A stretch of 64,000 nucleotides of DNA from Baylisascaris procyonis (GCA_037389465.1 JAZARR010000171.1:2976001-3040000); one strand, 5' to 3'. Shown: positions 16,004-27,134, numbered from the stretch's first letter. Notes: a model not told the origin generated them from the letters alone. Translations and numbers: made by a program.

Positions 16004-16074
16004 GGTCCCGGGAAGATTTGAACTCCCGTCGCAGGATTCAGAGTCCTGAGTGGTGACCGCTACACCACAGGACC
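16004..16074 (-). tRNA. tRNA-Gln(CUG), copy 15
   Basis: Acceptor has one G-U (GGTCCTG) and the T stem one G-U; the D stem carries a change (plus strand GTGGTGACC). Confidence 0.65.
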
Positions 16075-16272
16075 ATTAGTTATTACTGTGTCTTATAATC
16101 CGTCACTACGGGCATGATACCCCGTAATGCTTCTACATAAAAACTGTGTATGATGGGCCTTCGTAGGGCAGGGAGAATTGTGCATAAAATTCGGCGCATT
16201 CCGCTTTCGCAAGGTATTCCTGTATCCGGCGTCTCCCGAAGAGGAGAAAGAGGCTATTGCGTGCGCATCGGA

Positions 16273-16343
16273 GGTCCCGGGGAGATTTGAACTCCCGTCG
16301 CAGGATTCAGAGTCCTGAGTGCTGACCACTACACCACGGGACC
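16273..16343 (-). tRNA. tRNA-Gln(CUG), copy 16
   Basis: Consensus structure, D loop AGTGGTCA; follows a short unit. Confidence 0.85.
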
Positions 16344-16554
16344 GTTATTACGGTGTTTTGTAAACCATCACTACGGCCACGATATTCCGTAAAGTTTTTA
16401 CATGAAAACTGTGTACGATTGATCTTCGAACGGCAGGAAAAACAATTCATAAAACTCGTTGCGTTGCGCTTTCTTAATGCATTCCAGTATTCGGCGATTC
16501 CCCAAGAGGAGAAGGAGGCCAGAGCCGCTCGTCATTTATTGTGTGCGCATCAAA

Positions 16555-16625
16555 GGTCCCGGGGAGATTTGAACTCCCGTCGCAGGATTCAAAGTCCTGA
16601 GTGCTGACCGCTACACCACGGGACC
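16555..16625 (-). tRNA. tRNA-Gln(UUG), copy 17
   Basis: Consensus structure. A T3 run directly follows the gene on its own strand. Confidence 0.85.
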
Positions 16626-16836
16626 GTTATTACTGTTTCTTGTAATCCGTCACCACGGGCATGATACTCCGTAATGCTTTTACATAAAAACTGTGTATCA
16701 TGTGTCCCCGTAGCGCAGGGAGGATTATGCATAAAACTCGGCGCATTCCCCTTTCGCAAGGTATTCCTGTATTCGGCGTCTACGGAAGAGGAGAAAGAGG
16801 CTACACCCACTCCTCATTTATTGCGTGCGCATCGGA

Positions 16837-16907
16837 GGTCCCGGGGAGATTTGAACTCCCGTCGCAGGATTCAGAGTCCTGAGTGCTGACCGCTACACCA
16901 CGGGACC
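16837..16907 (-). tRNA. tRNA-Gln(CUG), copy 18
   Basis: Consensus structure. Confidence 0.85.
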
Positions 16908-17122
16908 ACTAGTTATTACTGTGTCTTATAATCCGTCACTACGGGCATGATACCCCGTGATGCTTTTACATAAAAATTGTGTATCATGTGTCCCCGTAGC
17001 GCAGGGAGGATTATGCATAAAACTCGGCGCATTCCCCTTTCGCAAGGTATTCCTGTATTCGGCGTCTCCGGAAGAGGAGAAAGAGGCTACACCCACTCCT
17101 CATTTATTGCGTGCGCATCAAA

Positions 17123-17193
17123 GGTCCCGGGGAGATTTGAACTCCCGTCGCAGGATTCAAAGTCCTGAGTGCTGACCGCTACACGACGGGACC
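17123..17193 (-). tRNA. tRNA-Gln(UUG), copy 19
   Basis: Consensus stems; position 9 region reads TCGTGT instead of TGGTGT, a change at the edge of the A box. Confidence 0.75.
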
Positions 17194-17387
17194 CTTATTA
17201 GGGTCTTTTGTAATCCGTCACCACGGGCATGATAGTCCGTAATGCTTTTACATAAAAACTGTGTATCATGTGTCCCCGTAGGGCAGGGAGGATTATGCAT
17301 AAAACTCGGCGCATTCCCCTTTCGCCAGGTATTCCTGTATCCGGCGCCTCCCGAAGAGCAGAAAGAGGCTATTGCGTGCGCATCAAA

Positions 17388-17458
17388 GGTCCCGGGGAGA
17401 TTTGAACTCCCGTCGCAGGATTCAAAGTCCTCAGTGCTGACCGCTACACCACGGGACC
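17388..17458 (-). tRNA. tRNA-Gln(UUG), copy 20
   Basis: Outer anticodon-stem pair is G-G (GAGGA/TCCTG); the rest is consensus. A breakpoint of two duplication blocks lies inside this copy. Confidence 0.7.
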
Positions 17459-17673
17459 ATTAGTTATTACTGTGTCTTATAATCCGTCACTACGGGCATG
17501 ATACCCCGTAATGCTTCTGCATAGAAACTGTGTATGATGGGCCCTCGTAGGGCATTGAAAACAATTCATAAACCTCGGCGCATTGCGCTTTCTTAAGGCA
17601 TTTGTGAATTCGGCGCTTCCCCAAGAGCAGAAGGAGGCCAGAGCCGCTCGTCATTTATTGTGTAATCGTCCGA

Positions 17674-17744
17674 GGTCCCGGGGACATTTGAACTCCCGTC
17701 GCAGGATTCACAGTCCTGAGTGCGGACCGCCACACCACGGGACC
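17674..17744 (-). tRNA. tRNA with His anticodon GUG, copy 21
   Basis: Copy of unit 7 at +3900. It differs by having D stem GTGT/GCAC restored, so it is the best-paired of the four GUG copies. Confidence 0.7.
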
Positions 17745-17956
17745 GTCATTACGGTTTTCTGTAATCCGTCACCACGGGCATGATACTCCGTAATCCTTCT
17801 ACATAAAAACTGTGTATCATGTGTCTTCGTAGGGCAGGGAGGATCATGCACAAAACTCGGCGCATTCCCCTTTGGCAAAGGTATTCCTCTATTCGGCGCC
17901 TCCCCAAGAGGAGAAAGACTCCAGTGCCACTCGTCATTTATTGTGTGCGCATCCGA

Positions 17957-18027
17957 GCTTCCGGGGACATTTGAACTCCCGTCGCAGGATTCAAAGTTCT
18001 GAGTGCTGACCGCTACACCACGGGACC
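17957..18027 (-). tRNA. tRNA-Gln(UUG), copy 22, degenerate acceptor
   Basis: Repeat of copy 8 with the same acceptor and anticodon-stem faults. Confidence 0.45.
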
Positions 18028-18236
18028 GTTATTACAGTCTCTTGTAATCCCTCACCACGGGCATGATAGTCCGTAATGCTGCTACATAAAAACTGTATGA
18101 GGTGCCTTCACACGGCAAGAAAAACACTTCATAAAACTCGTTGCATTGCGCTCTCGGAAAGTATGCCTGTATTCGGCTCCTTCCCAAGAGGAGAGAGAGG
18201 CCAGAGCCGCTCGTCATTTATTGTGTGCGCATCGGA

Positions 18237-18306
18237 GGTCCCGGGGAGATTTGAACTCCTTCGCAGGATTCAGAGTCCTGAGTGCTGACCGCTACACCAC
18301 GGGACC
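18237..18306 (-). tRNA. tRNA-Gln(CUG), copy 23, one-base deletion
   Basis: Repeat of copy 9 with the same deletion. Confidence 0.6.
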
Positions 18307-18500
18307 GTTATTACGGTGTTTTGTAAACCAGCACTACGGCCACGATATTCCGTAAAGTATTTACATGAAAACTGTGTATGATGGGTTTTCGTAGGGCAGG
18401 GAGAATTGTGCATAAAATTCGGCGCATTCCGCTTTCGCAAGGTATTCCTGTATCCGGCGTCTCCCGAAGAGGAGAAAGAGGCTATTGCGTGCGCATCGGA

Positions 18501-18571
18501 GGTCCCGGGGAGATTTGAACTCCCGTCGCAGGATTCAGAGTCCTGAGTGCTGACTGCTACACCACGGGACC
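18501..18571 (-). tRNA. tRNA-Gln(CUG), copy 24
   Basis: Repeat of copy 10, D loop AGCAGTCA. Confidence 0.8.
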
Positions 18572-18785
18572 ATTAGTTATTACTGTGTCTTATAATCCGT
18601 CACTACGGGCATGATACCCCGTAATGCTTCTACATAAAAACTGTGTATGATGGGCCTTCGTAGGGCATTGAAAACAATTCACAAACCTCGGCGCATTGCG
18701 CTTTCTTAAGGCATTCCTGTATTCGGGGATTCCCCAAGAGGAGAAGGAGGCCAGAGCTCTCGTCATTTATTGTGTGCGCATCAAA

Positions 18786-18856
18786 GGACCCGAGGAGATT
18801 TGAACTCCCGTCGCAGGATTCAGAGTCCTGAGTGCCGACCGCTACACCACGGGAGC
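18786..18856 (-). tRNA. tRNA-Gln(CUG), copy 25, two acceptor mismatches
   Basis: Repeat of copy 11 with a further change at the 3' end (plus strand GGACCC), so two adjacent acceptor pairs are lost. Confidence 0.55.
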
Positions 18857-19066
18857 GTTATTACGGTGTTTTGTAAACCAGCACTACGGCGACGATATTC
18901 CGTAAAGTTTTTATATGAAAACTGTGTATGATGGGTTTTCGTAGGGTAGTGAGAATTGTGCATAAAATTCGGCGCATTCCCTTTCGCATGGTATTCCTCT
19001 ATTCGGCGCCTCCCCAACAGGAGAAAGACTCCAGTGCCACTCGTCATTTATTGTGTGCGCATCCGA

Positions 19067-19137
19067 GGTCCCGGGGAGATTTGAACTCCCGTCGCAGGAT
19101 TCAGAGTCCTGAGTGCTGACCGCTACACCACGGGACC
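19067..19137 (-). tRNA. tRNA-Gln(CUG), copy 26
   Basis: Consensus structure; repeat of copy 12. Confidence 0.85.
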
Positions 19138-19348
19138 GTTATTACGGTGTTTTGTAAACCAGCACTACGGCCACGATATTCCGTAAAGTTTTTGCATGAA
19201 AACTGTGTACGATTGGTCTTCGCACGGCAGGAAAAACAATTCATAAAGCTCGTTGCGTTGCGCTTTCTTACGGCATTCCTGTATTCGGCGATTACCCAAG
19301 AGGAGAAAGAGGCTACAGCCACTCGTCGTTTATTGCGTGCGCATCCGA

Positions 19349-19419
19349 GGTCCCGGGGAGATTTGAACTCCCTTCGCAGAATTCAAAGTCCTGAGTGCTG
19401 ACCGCTACACCACGGGACC
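19349..19419 (-). tRNA. tRNA-Gln(UUG), copy 27
   Basis: Like copy 13 but with an intact T stem. The +3900 block ends in or near this copy. Confidence 0.75.
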
Positions 19420-19630
19420 GTTATTACGGTGTTTTGTAAACCAGCACTACGGCCACGATATTCCGTAAAGTTTTTGCATGAAAACTGTGTACGATTGGTC
19501 TTCGAACGGCAGGAAAAACAATTCATAAAACTCGTTGCGTTGCGCTTTCTTAATGCATTCCAGTATTCGGCGATTCCCCAAGAGGAGAAGGAGGCCAGAG
19601 CCGCTCGTCATTTATTGTGTGCGCATCAAA

Positions 19631-19701
19631 GGTCCCGGGGAGATTTGAACTCCCGTCGCAGGATTCAAAGTCCTGAGTGCTGACCGCTACACCACGGGAC
19701 C
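19631..19701 (-). tRNA. tRNA-Gln(UUG), copy 28
   Basis: Consensus structure. Confidence 0.85.
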
Positions 19702-19910
19702 GTTATTACTGTTTCTTGTAATCCGTCACCACGGGCATGATACTCCGTAATGCTTTTACATAAAAACTGTGTATCATGTGTCCCCAGCGCAGGGAGGATT
19801 ATGCATAAAACTCGGCGCATTCCCCTTTCGCAAGGTATTCCTGTATTCGGCGTCTACGGAAGAGGAGAAAGAGGCTACACCCACTCCTCATTTATTGCGT
19901 GCGCATCGGA

Positions 19911-19981
19911 GGTCCCGGGGAGATTTGAACTCCCGTCGCAGGATTCAGAGTCCTGAGTGCTGACCACTACACCACGGGACC
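19911..19981 (-). tRNA. tRNA-Gln(CUG), copy 29
   Basis: Consensus structure, D loop AGTGGTCA. The spacer on its left lacks three bases (CCCCAGCG against CCCCGTAGCG). Confidence 0.85.
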
Positions 19982-20192
19982 GTTATTACGGTGTTTTGTA
20001 AACCATCACTACGGCCACGATATTCCGTAAAGTTTTTACATGAAAACTGTGTACGATTGGTCTTCGAACGGCAGGAAAAACAATTCATAAAACTCGTTGC
20101 GTTGCGCTTTCTTAATGCATTCCAGTATTCGGCGATTCCCCAAGAGGAGAAGGAGGCCAGAGCCGCTCGTCATTTATTGTGTGCGCATCAAA

Positions 20193-20263
20193 GGTCCCGG
20201 GGAGATTTGAACTCCCGTCGCAGGATTCAGAGTCCTGAGTGCTGACCACTACACCACGGGACC
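20193..20263 (-). tRNA. tRNA-Gln(CUG), copy 30
   Basis: Consensus structure. Its left spacer is the type normally beside UUG copies, which suggests a crossover or conversion inside the gene. Confidence 0.85.
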
Positions 20264-20474
20264 GTTATTACGGTGTTTTGTAAACCATCACTACGGCCAC
20301 GATATTCCGTAAAGTTTTTACATGAAAACTGTGTACGATTGGTCTTCGAACGGCAGGAAAAACAATTCATAAAAGTCGTTGCGTTGCGCTTTCTTAATGC
20401 ATTCCAGTATTCGGCGATTCCCCAAGAGGAGAAGGAGGCCAGAGCCGCTCGTCATTTATTGTGTGCGCATCAAA

Positions 20475-20545
20475 GGTCCCGGGGAGATTTGAACTCCCGT
20501 CGCAGGATTCAAAGTCCTGAGTGCTGACCGCTACACCACGGGACC
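20475..20545 (-). tRNA. tRNA-Gln(UUG), copy 31
   Basis: Consensus structure. Confidence 0.85.
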
Positions 20546-20739
20546 GTTATTACTGTTTCTTGTAATCCGTCACCACGGGCATGATACTCCGTAATGCTTT
20601 TACATAAAAACTGTGTATCATGTGTCCCCGTAGCGCAGGGAGGATTATGCATAAAACTCGGCGCATTCCGCTTTCGCAAGGTATTCCTGTATCCGGCGTC
20701 TCCCGAAGAGGAGAAAGAGGCTATTGCGTGCGCATCGGA

Positions 20740-20810
20740 GGTCCCGGGGAGATTTGAACTCCCGTCGCAGGATTCAGAGTCCTGAGTGCTGACTGCTACA
20801 CCACGGGACC
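20740..20810 (-). tRNA. tRNA-Gln(CUG), copy 32
   Basis: D loop AGCAGTCA as in copy 10; stems paired. Confidence 0.8.
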
Positions 20811-21024
20811 ATTAGTTATTACTGTGTCTTATAATCCGTCACTACGGGCATGATACCCCGTAATGCTTCTACATAAAAACTGTGTATGATGGGCCTTCGT
20901 AGGGCATTGAAAACAATTCACAAACCTCGGCGCATTGCGCTTTCTTAAGGCATTCCTGTATTCGGGGATTCCCCAAGAGGAGAAGGAGGCCAGAGCTCTC
21001 GTCATTTATTGTGTGCGCATCAAA

Positions 21025-21095
21025 GGTCCCGAGGAGATTTGAACTCCCGTCGCAGGATTCAGAGTCCTGAGTGCCGACCGCTACACCACGGGAGC
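21025..21095 (-). tRNA. tRNA-Gln(CUG), copy 33, acceptor mismatch
   Basis: Same GCTCCCG 5' end as copy 11. Confidence 0.65.
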
Positions 21096-21289
21096 GTTAT
21101 TACGGTGTTTTGTAAACCAGCACTACGGCGACGATATTCCGTAAAGTTTTTATATAAAAACTGTGTATGATGGGTTTTCGTAGGGTAGTGAGAATTGTGC
21201 ATAAAATTCGGCGCATTCCGCTTTCGCAAGGTATTCCTGTATCCGGCGTCTCCCGAAGAGGAGAAAGAGGCTATTGCGTGCGCATCGGA

Positions 21290-21360
21290 GGTCCCGGGGA
21301 GATTTGAACTCCCGTCGCAGGATTCAGAGTCCTGAGTGCTGACCACTACACCACGGGACC
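21290..21360 (-). tRNA. tRNA-Gln(CUG), copy 34
   Basis: Consensus structure, D loop AGTGGTCA. Confidence 0.85.
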
Positions 21361-21571
21361 GTTATTACGGTGTTTTGTAAACCATCACTACGGCCACGAT
21401 ATTCCGTAAAGTTTTTACATGAAAACTGTGTACGATTGATCTTCGAACGGCAGGAAAAACAATTCATAAAACTCGTTGCGTTGCGCTTTCTTAATGCATT
21501 CCAGTATTCGGCGATTCCCCAAGAGGAGAAGGAGGCCAGAGCCGCTCGTCATTTATTGTGTGCGCATCAAA

Positions 21572-21642
21572 GGTCCCGGGGAGATTTGAACTCCCGTCGC
21601 AGGATTCAAAGTCCTGAGTGCTGACCGCTACACCACGGGACC
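21572..21642 (-). tRNA. tRNA-Gln(UUG), copy 35
   Basis: Consensus structure; repeat of copy 31 at +1097. Confidence 0.85.
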
Positions 21643-21836
21643 GTTATTACTGTTTCTTGTAATCCGTCACCACGGGCATGATACTCCGTAATGCTTTTAC
21701 ATAAAAACTGTGTATCATGTGTCCCCGTAGCGCAGGGAGGATTATGCATAAAACTCGGCGCATTCCGCTTTCGCAAGGTATTCCTGTATCCGGCGTCTCC
21801 CGAAGAGGAGAAAGAGGCTATTGCGTGCGCATCGGA

Positions 21837-21907
21837 GGTCCCGGGGAGATTTGAACTCCCGTCGCAGGATTCAGAGTCCTGAGTGCTGACTGCTACACCA
21901 CGGGACC
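21837..21907 (-). tRNA. tRNA-Gln(CUG), copy 36
   Basis: Repeat of copy 32 at +1097 and of copy 10 at +7236. Confidence 0.8.
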
Positions 21908-22121
21908 ATTAGTTATTACTGTGTCTTATAATCCGTCACTACGGGCATGATACCCCGTAATGCTTCTACATAAAAACTGTGTATGATGGGCCTTCGTAGG
22001 GCATTGAAAACAATTCACAAACCTCGGCGCATTGCGCTTTCTTAAGGCATTCCTGTATTCGGGGATTCCCCAAGAGGAGAAGGAGGCCAGAGCTCTCGTC
22101 ATTTATTGTGTGCGCATCAAA

Positions 22122-22192
22122 GGTCCCGAGGAGATTTGAACTCCCGTCGCAGGATTCAGAGTCCTGAGTGCCGACCGCTACACCACGGGAGC
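22122..22192 (-). tRNA. tRNA-Gln(CUG), copy 37, acceptor mismatch
   Basis: Same fault as copy 11; repeat of copy 33 at +1097. Confidence 0.65.
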
Positions 22193-22402
22193 GTTATTAC
22201 GGTGTTTTGTAAACCAGCACTACGGCGACGATATTCCGTAAAGTTTTTATATGAAAACTGTGTATGATGGGTTTTCGTAGGGTAGTGAGAATTGTGCATA
22301 AAATTCGGCGCATTCCCTTTCGCAAGGTATTCCTCTATTCGGCGCCTCCCCAACAGGAGAAAGACTCCAGTGCCACTCGTCATTTATTGTGTGCGCATCC
22401 GA

Positions 22403-22473
22403 GGTCCCGGGGAGATTTGAACTCCCGTCGCAGGATTCAGAGTCCTGAGTGCTGACCGCTACACCACGGGAGC
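22403..22473 (-). tRNA. tRNA-Gln(CUG), copy 38, acceptor mismatch
   Basis: Matches copy 12 except for the GCTCCCG 5' end, the change seen in its neighbour copy 37. This single difference inside an otherwise identical block looks like a conversion patch. Confidence 0.7.
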
Positions 22474-22684
22474 GTTATTACGGTGTTTTGTAAACCAGCA
22501 CTACGGCCACGATATTCCGTAAAGTTTTTGCATGAAAACTGTGTACGATTGGTCTTCGCACGGCAGGAAAAACAATTCATAAAGCTCGTTGCGTTGCGCT
22601 TTCTTACGGCATTCCTGTATTCGGCGATTACCCAAGAGGAGAAAGAGGCTACAGCCACTCGTCGTTTATTGCGTGCGCATCCGA

Positions 22685-22755
22685 GGTCCCGGTGAGATTT
22701 GAACTCCCTTCGCAGAATTCAAAGTCCTGAGTGCTGACCGCTACACCACGGGACC
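22685..22755 (-). tRNA. tRNA-Gln(UUG), copy 39
   Basis: Repeat of copy 13 at +7236. Confidence 0.7.
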
Positions 22756-22964
22756 CTTATTAGGGTCTTTTGTAATCCGTCACCACGGGCATGATAGTCC
22801 GTAATGCTTCTACATAAAAACTGTATGAGGTGTCTTGGCACGGCAAGAAAAACAATTCATAAACCTCGGCGCATTGCGCTTTCTTAAGGCATTCCAGTAT
22901 CCGGCGATTCCCCAACAGGAGAAGGAGGCCAGAGCCGCTCGTCATTTATTGTGTGCGCATCGGA

Positions 22965-23034
22965 GGTCCCGGGGAGATTTGAACTCCCGTCGCAGGATTC
23001 AAGTATTGAGTGCTGACCGCTACACCACGGGACC
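22965..23034 (-). pseudogene. Broken tRNA-Gln-like copy 40
   Basis: Repeat of broken copy 14 at +7236, with the same anticodon-arm lesion. Confidence 0.8.
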
Positions 23035-23239
23035 GTTATTACGGTCTTTTGTAATCCGTCACCACGGGCATGATAGTCCATAACGCTGCTACATATAAAC
23101 TGTATGAGGTGTCTTCGCACGGCAAGAGAAACACTTCATAAAACTCGTTGCATTGCGCTCTCGGAAAGTATGCCTGTAGCTCCTCCCCAAGAGGAGAAAG
23201 AGGCCAGAGCCGCTCGTCATTTATTGTGGGCGCATCCGA

Positions 23240-23310
23240 GGTCCCGGGAAGATTTGAACTCCCGTCGCAGGATTCAGAGTCCTGAGTGGTGACCGCTACA
23301 CCACAGGACC
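23240..23310 (-). tRNA. tRNA-Gln(CUG), copy 41
   Basis: Repeat of copy 15 with the same G-U pairs. Confidence 0.65.
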
Positions 23311-23508
23311 ATTAGTTATTACTGTGTCTTATAATCCGTCACTACGGGCATGATACCCCGTAATGCTTCTACATAAAAACTGTGTATGATGGGCCTTCGT
23401 AGGGCAGGGAGAATTGTGCATAAAATTCGGCGCATTCCGCTTTCGCAAGGTATTCCTGTATCCGGCGTCTCCCGAAGAGGAGAAAGAGGCTATTGCGTGC
23501 GCATCGGA

Positions 23509-23579
23509 GGTCCCGGGGAGATTTGAACTCCCGTCGCAGGATTCAGAGTCCTGAGTGCTGACCACTACACCACGGGACC
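23509..23579 (-). tRNA. tRNA-Gln(CUG), copy 42
   Basis: Consensus structure; repeat of copy 16. Confidence 0.85.
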
Positions 23580-23790
23580 GTTATTACGGTGTTTTGTAAA
23601 CCATCACTACGGCCACGATATTCCGTAAAGTTTTTACATGAAAACTGTGTACGATTGATCTTCGAACGGCAGGAAAAACAATTCATAAAACTCGTTGCGT
23701 TGCGCTTTCTTAATGCATTCCAGTATTCGGCGATTCCCCAAGAGGAGAAGGAGGCCAGAGCCGCTCGTCATTTATTGTGTGCGCATCAAA

Positions 23791-23861
23791 GGTCCCGGGG
23801 AGATTTGAACTCCCGTCGCAGGATTCAAAGTCCTGAGTGCTGACCGCTACACCACGGGACC
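23791..23861 (-). tRNA. tRNA-Gln(UUG), copy 43
   Basis: Consensus structure; repeat of copy 17. Confidence 0.85.
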
Positions 23862-24072
23862 GTTATTACTGTTTCTTGTAATCCGTCACCACGGGCATGA
23901 TACTCCGTAATGCTTTTACATAAAAACTGTGTATCATGTGTCCCCGTAGCGCAGGGAGGATTATGCATAAAACTCGGCGCATTCCCCTTTCGCAAGGTAT
24001 TCCTGTATTCGGCGTCTACGGAAGAGGAGAAAGAGGCTACACCCACTCCTCATTTATTGCGTGCGCATCGGA

Positions 24073-24143
24073 GGTCCCGGGGAGATTTGAACTCCCGTCG
24101 CAGGATTCAGAGTCCTGAGTGCTGACCGCTACACCACGGGACC
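24073..24143 (-). tRNA. tRNA-Gln(CUG), copy 44
   Basis: Consensus structure; repeat of copy 18. Confidence 0.85.
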
Positions 24144-24358
24144 ACTAGTTATTACTGTGTCTTATAATCCGTCACTACGGGCATGATACCCCGTGATGCT
24201 TTTACATAAAAATTGTGTATCATGTGTCCCCGTAGCGCAGGGAGGATTATGCATAAAACTCGGCGCATTCCCCTTTCGCAAGGTATTCCTGTATTCGGCG
24301 TCTCCGGAAGAGGAGAAAGAGGCTACACCCACTCCTCATTTATTGCGTGCGCATCAAA

Positions 24359-24429
24359 GGTCCCGGGGAGATTTGAACTCCCGTCGCAGGATTCAAAGTC
24401 CTGAGTGCTGACCGCTACACGACGGGACC
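24359..24429 (-). tRNA. tRNA-Gln(UUG), copy 45
   Basis: Repeat of copy 19 with the same A-box edge change. Confidence 0.75.
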
Positions 24430-24623
24430 CTTATTAGGGTCTTTTGTAATCCGTCACCACGGGCATGATAGTCCGTAATGCTTTTACATAAAAACTGTGT
24501 ATCATGTGTCCCCGTAGGGCAGGGAGGATTATGCATAAAACTCGGCGCATTCCCCTTTCGCCAGGTATTCCTGTATCCGGCGCCTCCCGAAGAGCAGAAA
24601 GAGGCTATTGCGTGCGCATCAAA

Positions 24624-24694
24624 GGTCCCGGGGAGATTTGAACTCCCGTCGCAGGATTCAAAGTCCTGAGTGCTGACCGCTACACCACGGGACC
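24624..24694 (-). tRNA. tRNA-Gln(UUG), copy 46
   Basis: Consensus; corresponds to copy 20 but has the normal anticodon stem, so the +7236 block ends inside it. Confidence 0.85.
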
Positions 24695-24905
24695 GTTATT
24701 AAGGTGTTTTGTAAACCATCACTACGGCCACGATATTCCGTAAAGTTTTTACATGAAAACTGTGTACGATTGGTCTTCGCACGGCAGGAAAAACAATTCA
24801 TAAAGCTCGTTGCGTTGCGCTTTCTTACGGCATTCCTGTATTCGGCGATTACCCAAGAGGAGAAAGAGACTACAGCCACTCGTCGTTTATTGCGTGCGCA
24901 TCCGA

Positions 24906-24976
24906 GGTCCCGGGGAGATTTGAACTCCCTTCGCAGAATTCAAAGTCCTCAGTGCTGACCGCTACACCACGGGACC
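24906..24976 (-). tRNA. tRNA-Gln(UUG), copy 47, weakened anticodon stem
   Basis: Same structure as copy 6 and, like it, next to a GUG copy. Confidence 0.6.
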
Positions 24977-25191
24977 ATTAGTTATTACTGTGTCTTATAA
25001 TCCGTCACTACGGGCATGATACCCCGTAATGCTTCTGCATAGAAACTGTGTATGATGGGCCCTCGTAGGGCATTGAAAACAATTCATAAACCTCGGCGCA
25101 TTGCGCTTTCTTAAGGCATTTGTGAATTCGGCGCTTCCCCAAGAGCAGAAGGAGGCCAGAGCCGCTCGTCATTTATTGTGTAATCGTCCGA

Positions 25192-25262
25192 GGTCCCGGG
25201 GACATTTGAACTCCCGTCGCAGGATTCACAGTCCTGAGTACGGACCGCCACACCACGGGACC
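25192..25262 (-). tRNA. tRNA with His anticodon GUG, copy 48
   Basis: Same sequence as copy 7 as far as I can see, including the D stem GTGT/GTAC and D loop GGCGGTCC. Confidence 0.65.
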
Positions 25263-25474
25263 GTCATTACGGTTTTCTGTAATCCGTCACCACGGGCATG
25301 ATACTCCGTAATCCTTCTACATAAAAACTGTGTATCATGTGTCTTCGTAGGGCAGGGAGGATCATGCACAAAACTCGGCGCATTCCCCTTTGGCAAAGGT
25401 ATTCCTCTATTCGGCGCCTCCCCAAGAGGAGAAAGACTCCAGTGCCACTCGTCATTTATTGTGTGCGCATCCGA

Positions 25475-25545
25475 GCTTCCGGGGACATTTGAACTCCCGT
25501 CGCAGGATTCAAAGTTCTGAGTGCTGACCGCTACACCACGGGACC
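25475..25545 (-). tRNA. tRNA-Gln(UUG), copy 49, degenerate acceptor
   Basis: Same faults as copy 8. Confidence 0.45.
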
Positions 25546-25750
25546 GTTATTACAGTCTCTTGTAATCCCTCACCACGGGCATGATAGTCCGTAATGCTGC
25601 TACATAAAAACTGTATGAGGTGTCTTCCCACGGCAAGAGAAACACTTCATAAAACTCGTTGCATTGCGCTCTCGGAAAGTATGCCTGTAGCTCCTCCCCA
25701 AGAGGAGAAAGAGGCCAGAGCCGCTCGTCATTTATTGTGGGCGCATCCGA

Positions 25751-25821
25751 GGTCCCGGGAAGATTTGAACTCCCGTCGCAGGATTCAGAGTCCTGAGTGG
25801 TGACCGCTACACCACAGGACC
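25751..25821 (-). tRNA. tRNA-Gln(CUG), copy 50
   Basis: Same as copies 15 and 41. Confidence 0.65.
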
Positions 25822-26019
25822 ATTAGTTATTACTGTGTCTTATAATCCGTCACTACGGGCATGATACCCCGTAATGCTTCTACATAAAAACTGTGTATGA
25901 TGGGCCTTCGTAGGGCAGGCAGAATTGTGCATAAAATTCGGCGCATTCCGCTTTCGCAAGGTATTCCTGTATCCGGCGTCTCCCGAAGAGGAGAAAGAGG
26001 CTATTGCGTGCGCATCGGA

Positions 26020-26090
26020 GGTCCCGGGGAGATTTGAACTCCCGTCGCAGGATTCAGAGTCCTGAGTGCTGACCACTACACCACGGGACC
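26020..26090 (-). tRNA. tRNA-Gln(CUG), copy 51
   Basis: Consensus structure; third copy of the 16/42 unit. Confidence 0.85.
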
Positions 26091-26301
26091 GTTATTACGG
26101 TGTTTTGTAAACCATCACTACGGCCACGATATTCCGTAAAGTTTTTACATGAAAACTGTGTACGATTGGTCTTCGAACGGCAGGAAAAACAATTCATAAA
26201 ACTCGTTGCGTTGCGCTTTCTTAATGCATTCCAGTATTCGGCGATTCCCCAAGAGGAGAAGGAGGCCAGAGCCGCTCGTCATTTATTGTGTGCGCATCAA
26301 A

Positions 26302-26372
26302 GGTCCCGGGGAGATTTGAACTCCCGTCGCAGGATTCAAAGTCCTGAGTGCTGACCGCTACACCACGGGACC
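26302..26372 (-). tRNA. tRNA-Gln(UUG), copy 52
   Basis: Consensus structure; third copy of the 17/43 unit. Confidence 0.85.
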
Positions 26373-26583
26373 GTTATTACTGTTTCTTGTAATCCGTCAC
26401 CACGGGCATGATACTCCGTAATGCTTTTACATAAAAACTGTGTATCATGTGTCCCCGTAGCGCAGGGAGGATTATGCATAAAACTCGGCGCATTCCCCTT
26501 TCGCAAGGTATTCCTGTATTCGGCGTCTACGGAAGAGGAGAAAGAGGCTACACCCACTCCTCATTTATTGCGTGCGCATCGGA

Positions 26584-26654
26584 GGTCCCGGGGAGATTTG
26601 AACTCCCGTCGCAGGATTCAGAGTCCTGAGTGCTGACCGCTACACCACGGGACC
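26584..26654 (-). tRNA. tRNA-Gln(CUG), copy 53
   Basis: Consensus structure; third copy of the 18/44 unit. Confidence 0.85.
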
Positions 26655-26869
26655 ACTAGTTATTACTGTGTCTTATAATCCGTCACTACGGGCATGATAC
26701 CCCGTGATGCTTTTACATAAAAACTGTGTATCATGTGTCCCCGTAGCGCAGGGAGGATTATGCATAAAACTCGGCGCATTCCCCTTTCGCAAGGTATTCC
26801 TGTATTCGGCGTCTCCGGAAGAGGAGAAAGAGGCTACACCCACTCCTCATTTATTGCGTGCGCATCAAA

Positions 26870-26940
26870 GGTCCCGGGGAGATTTGAACTCCCGTCGCAG
26901 GATTCAAAGTCCTGAGTGCTGACCGCTACACGACGGGACC
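26870..26940 (-). tRNA. tRNA-Gln(UUG), copy 54
   Basis: Third copy of the 19/45 unit. Confidence 0.75.
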
Positions 26941-27134
26941 CTTATTAGGGTCTTTTGTAATCCGTCACCACGGGCATGATAGTCCGTAATGCTTTTACAT
27001 AAAAACTGTGTATCATGTGTCCCCGTAGGGCAGGGAGGATTATGCATAAAACTCGGCGCATTCCCCTTTCGCCAGGTATTCCTGTATCCGGCGCCTCCCG
27101 AAGAGCAGAAAGAGGCTATTGCGTGCGCATCAAA

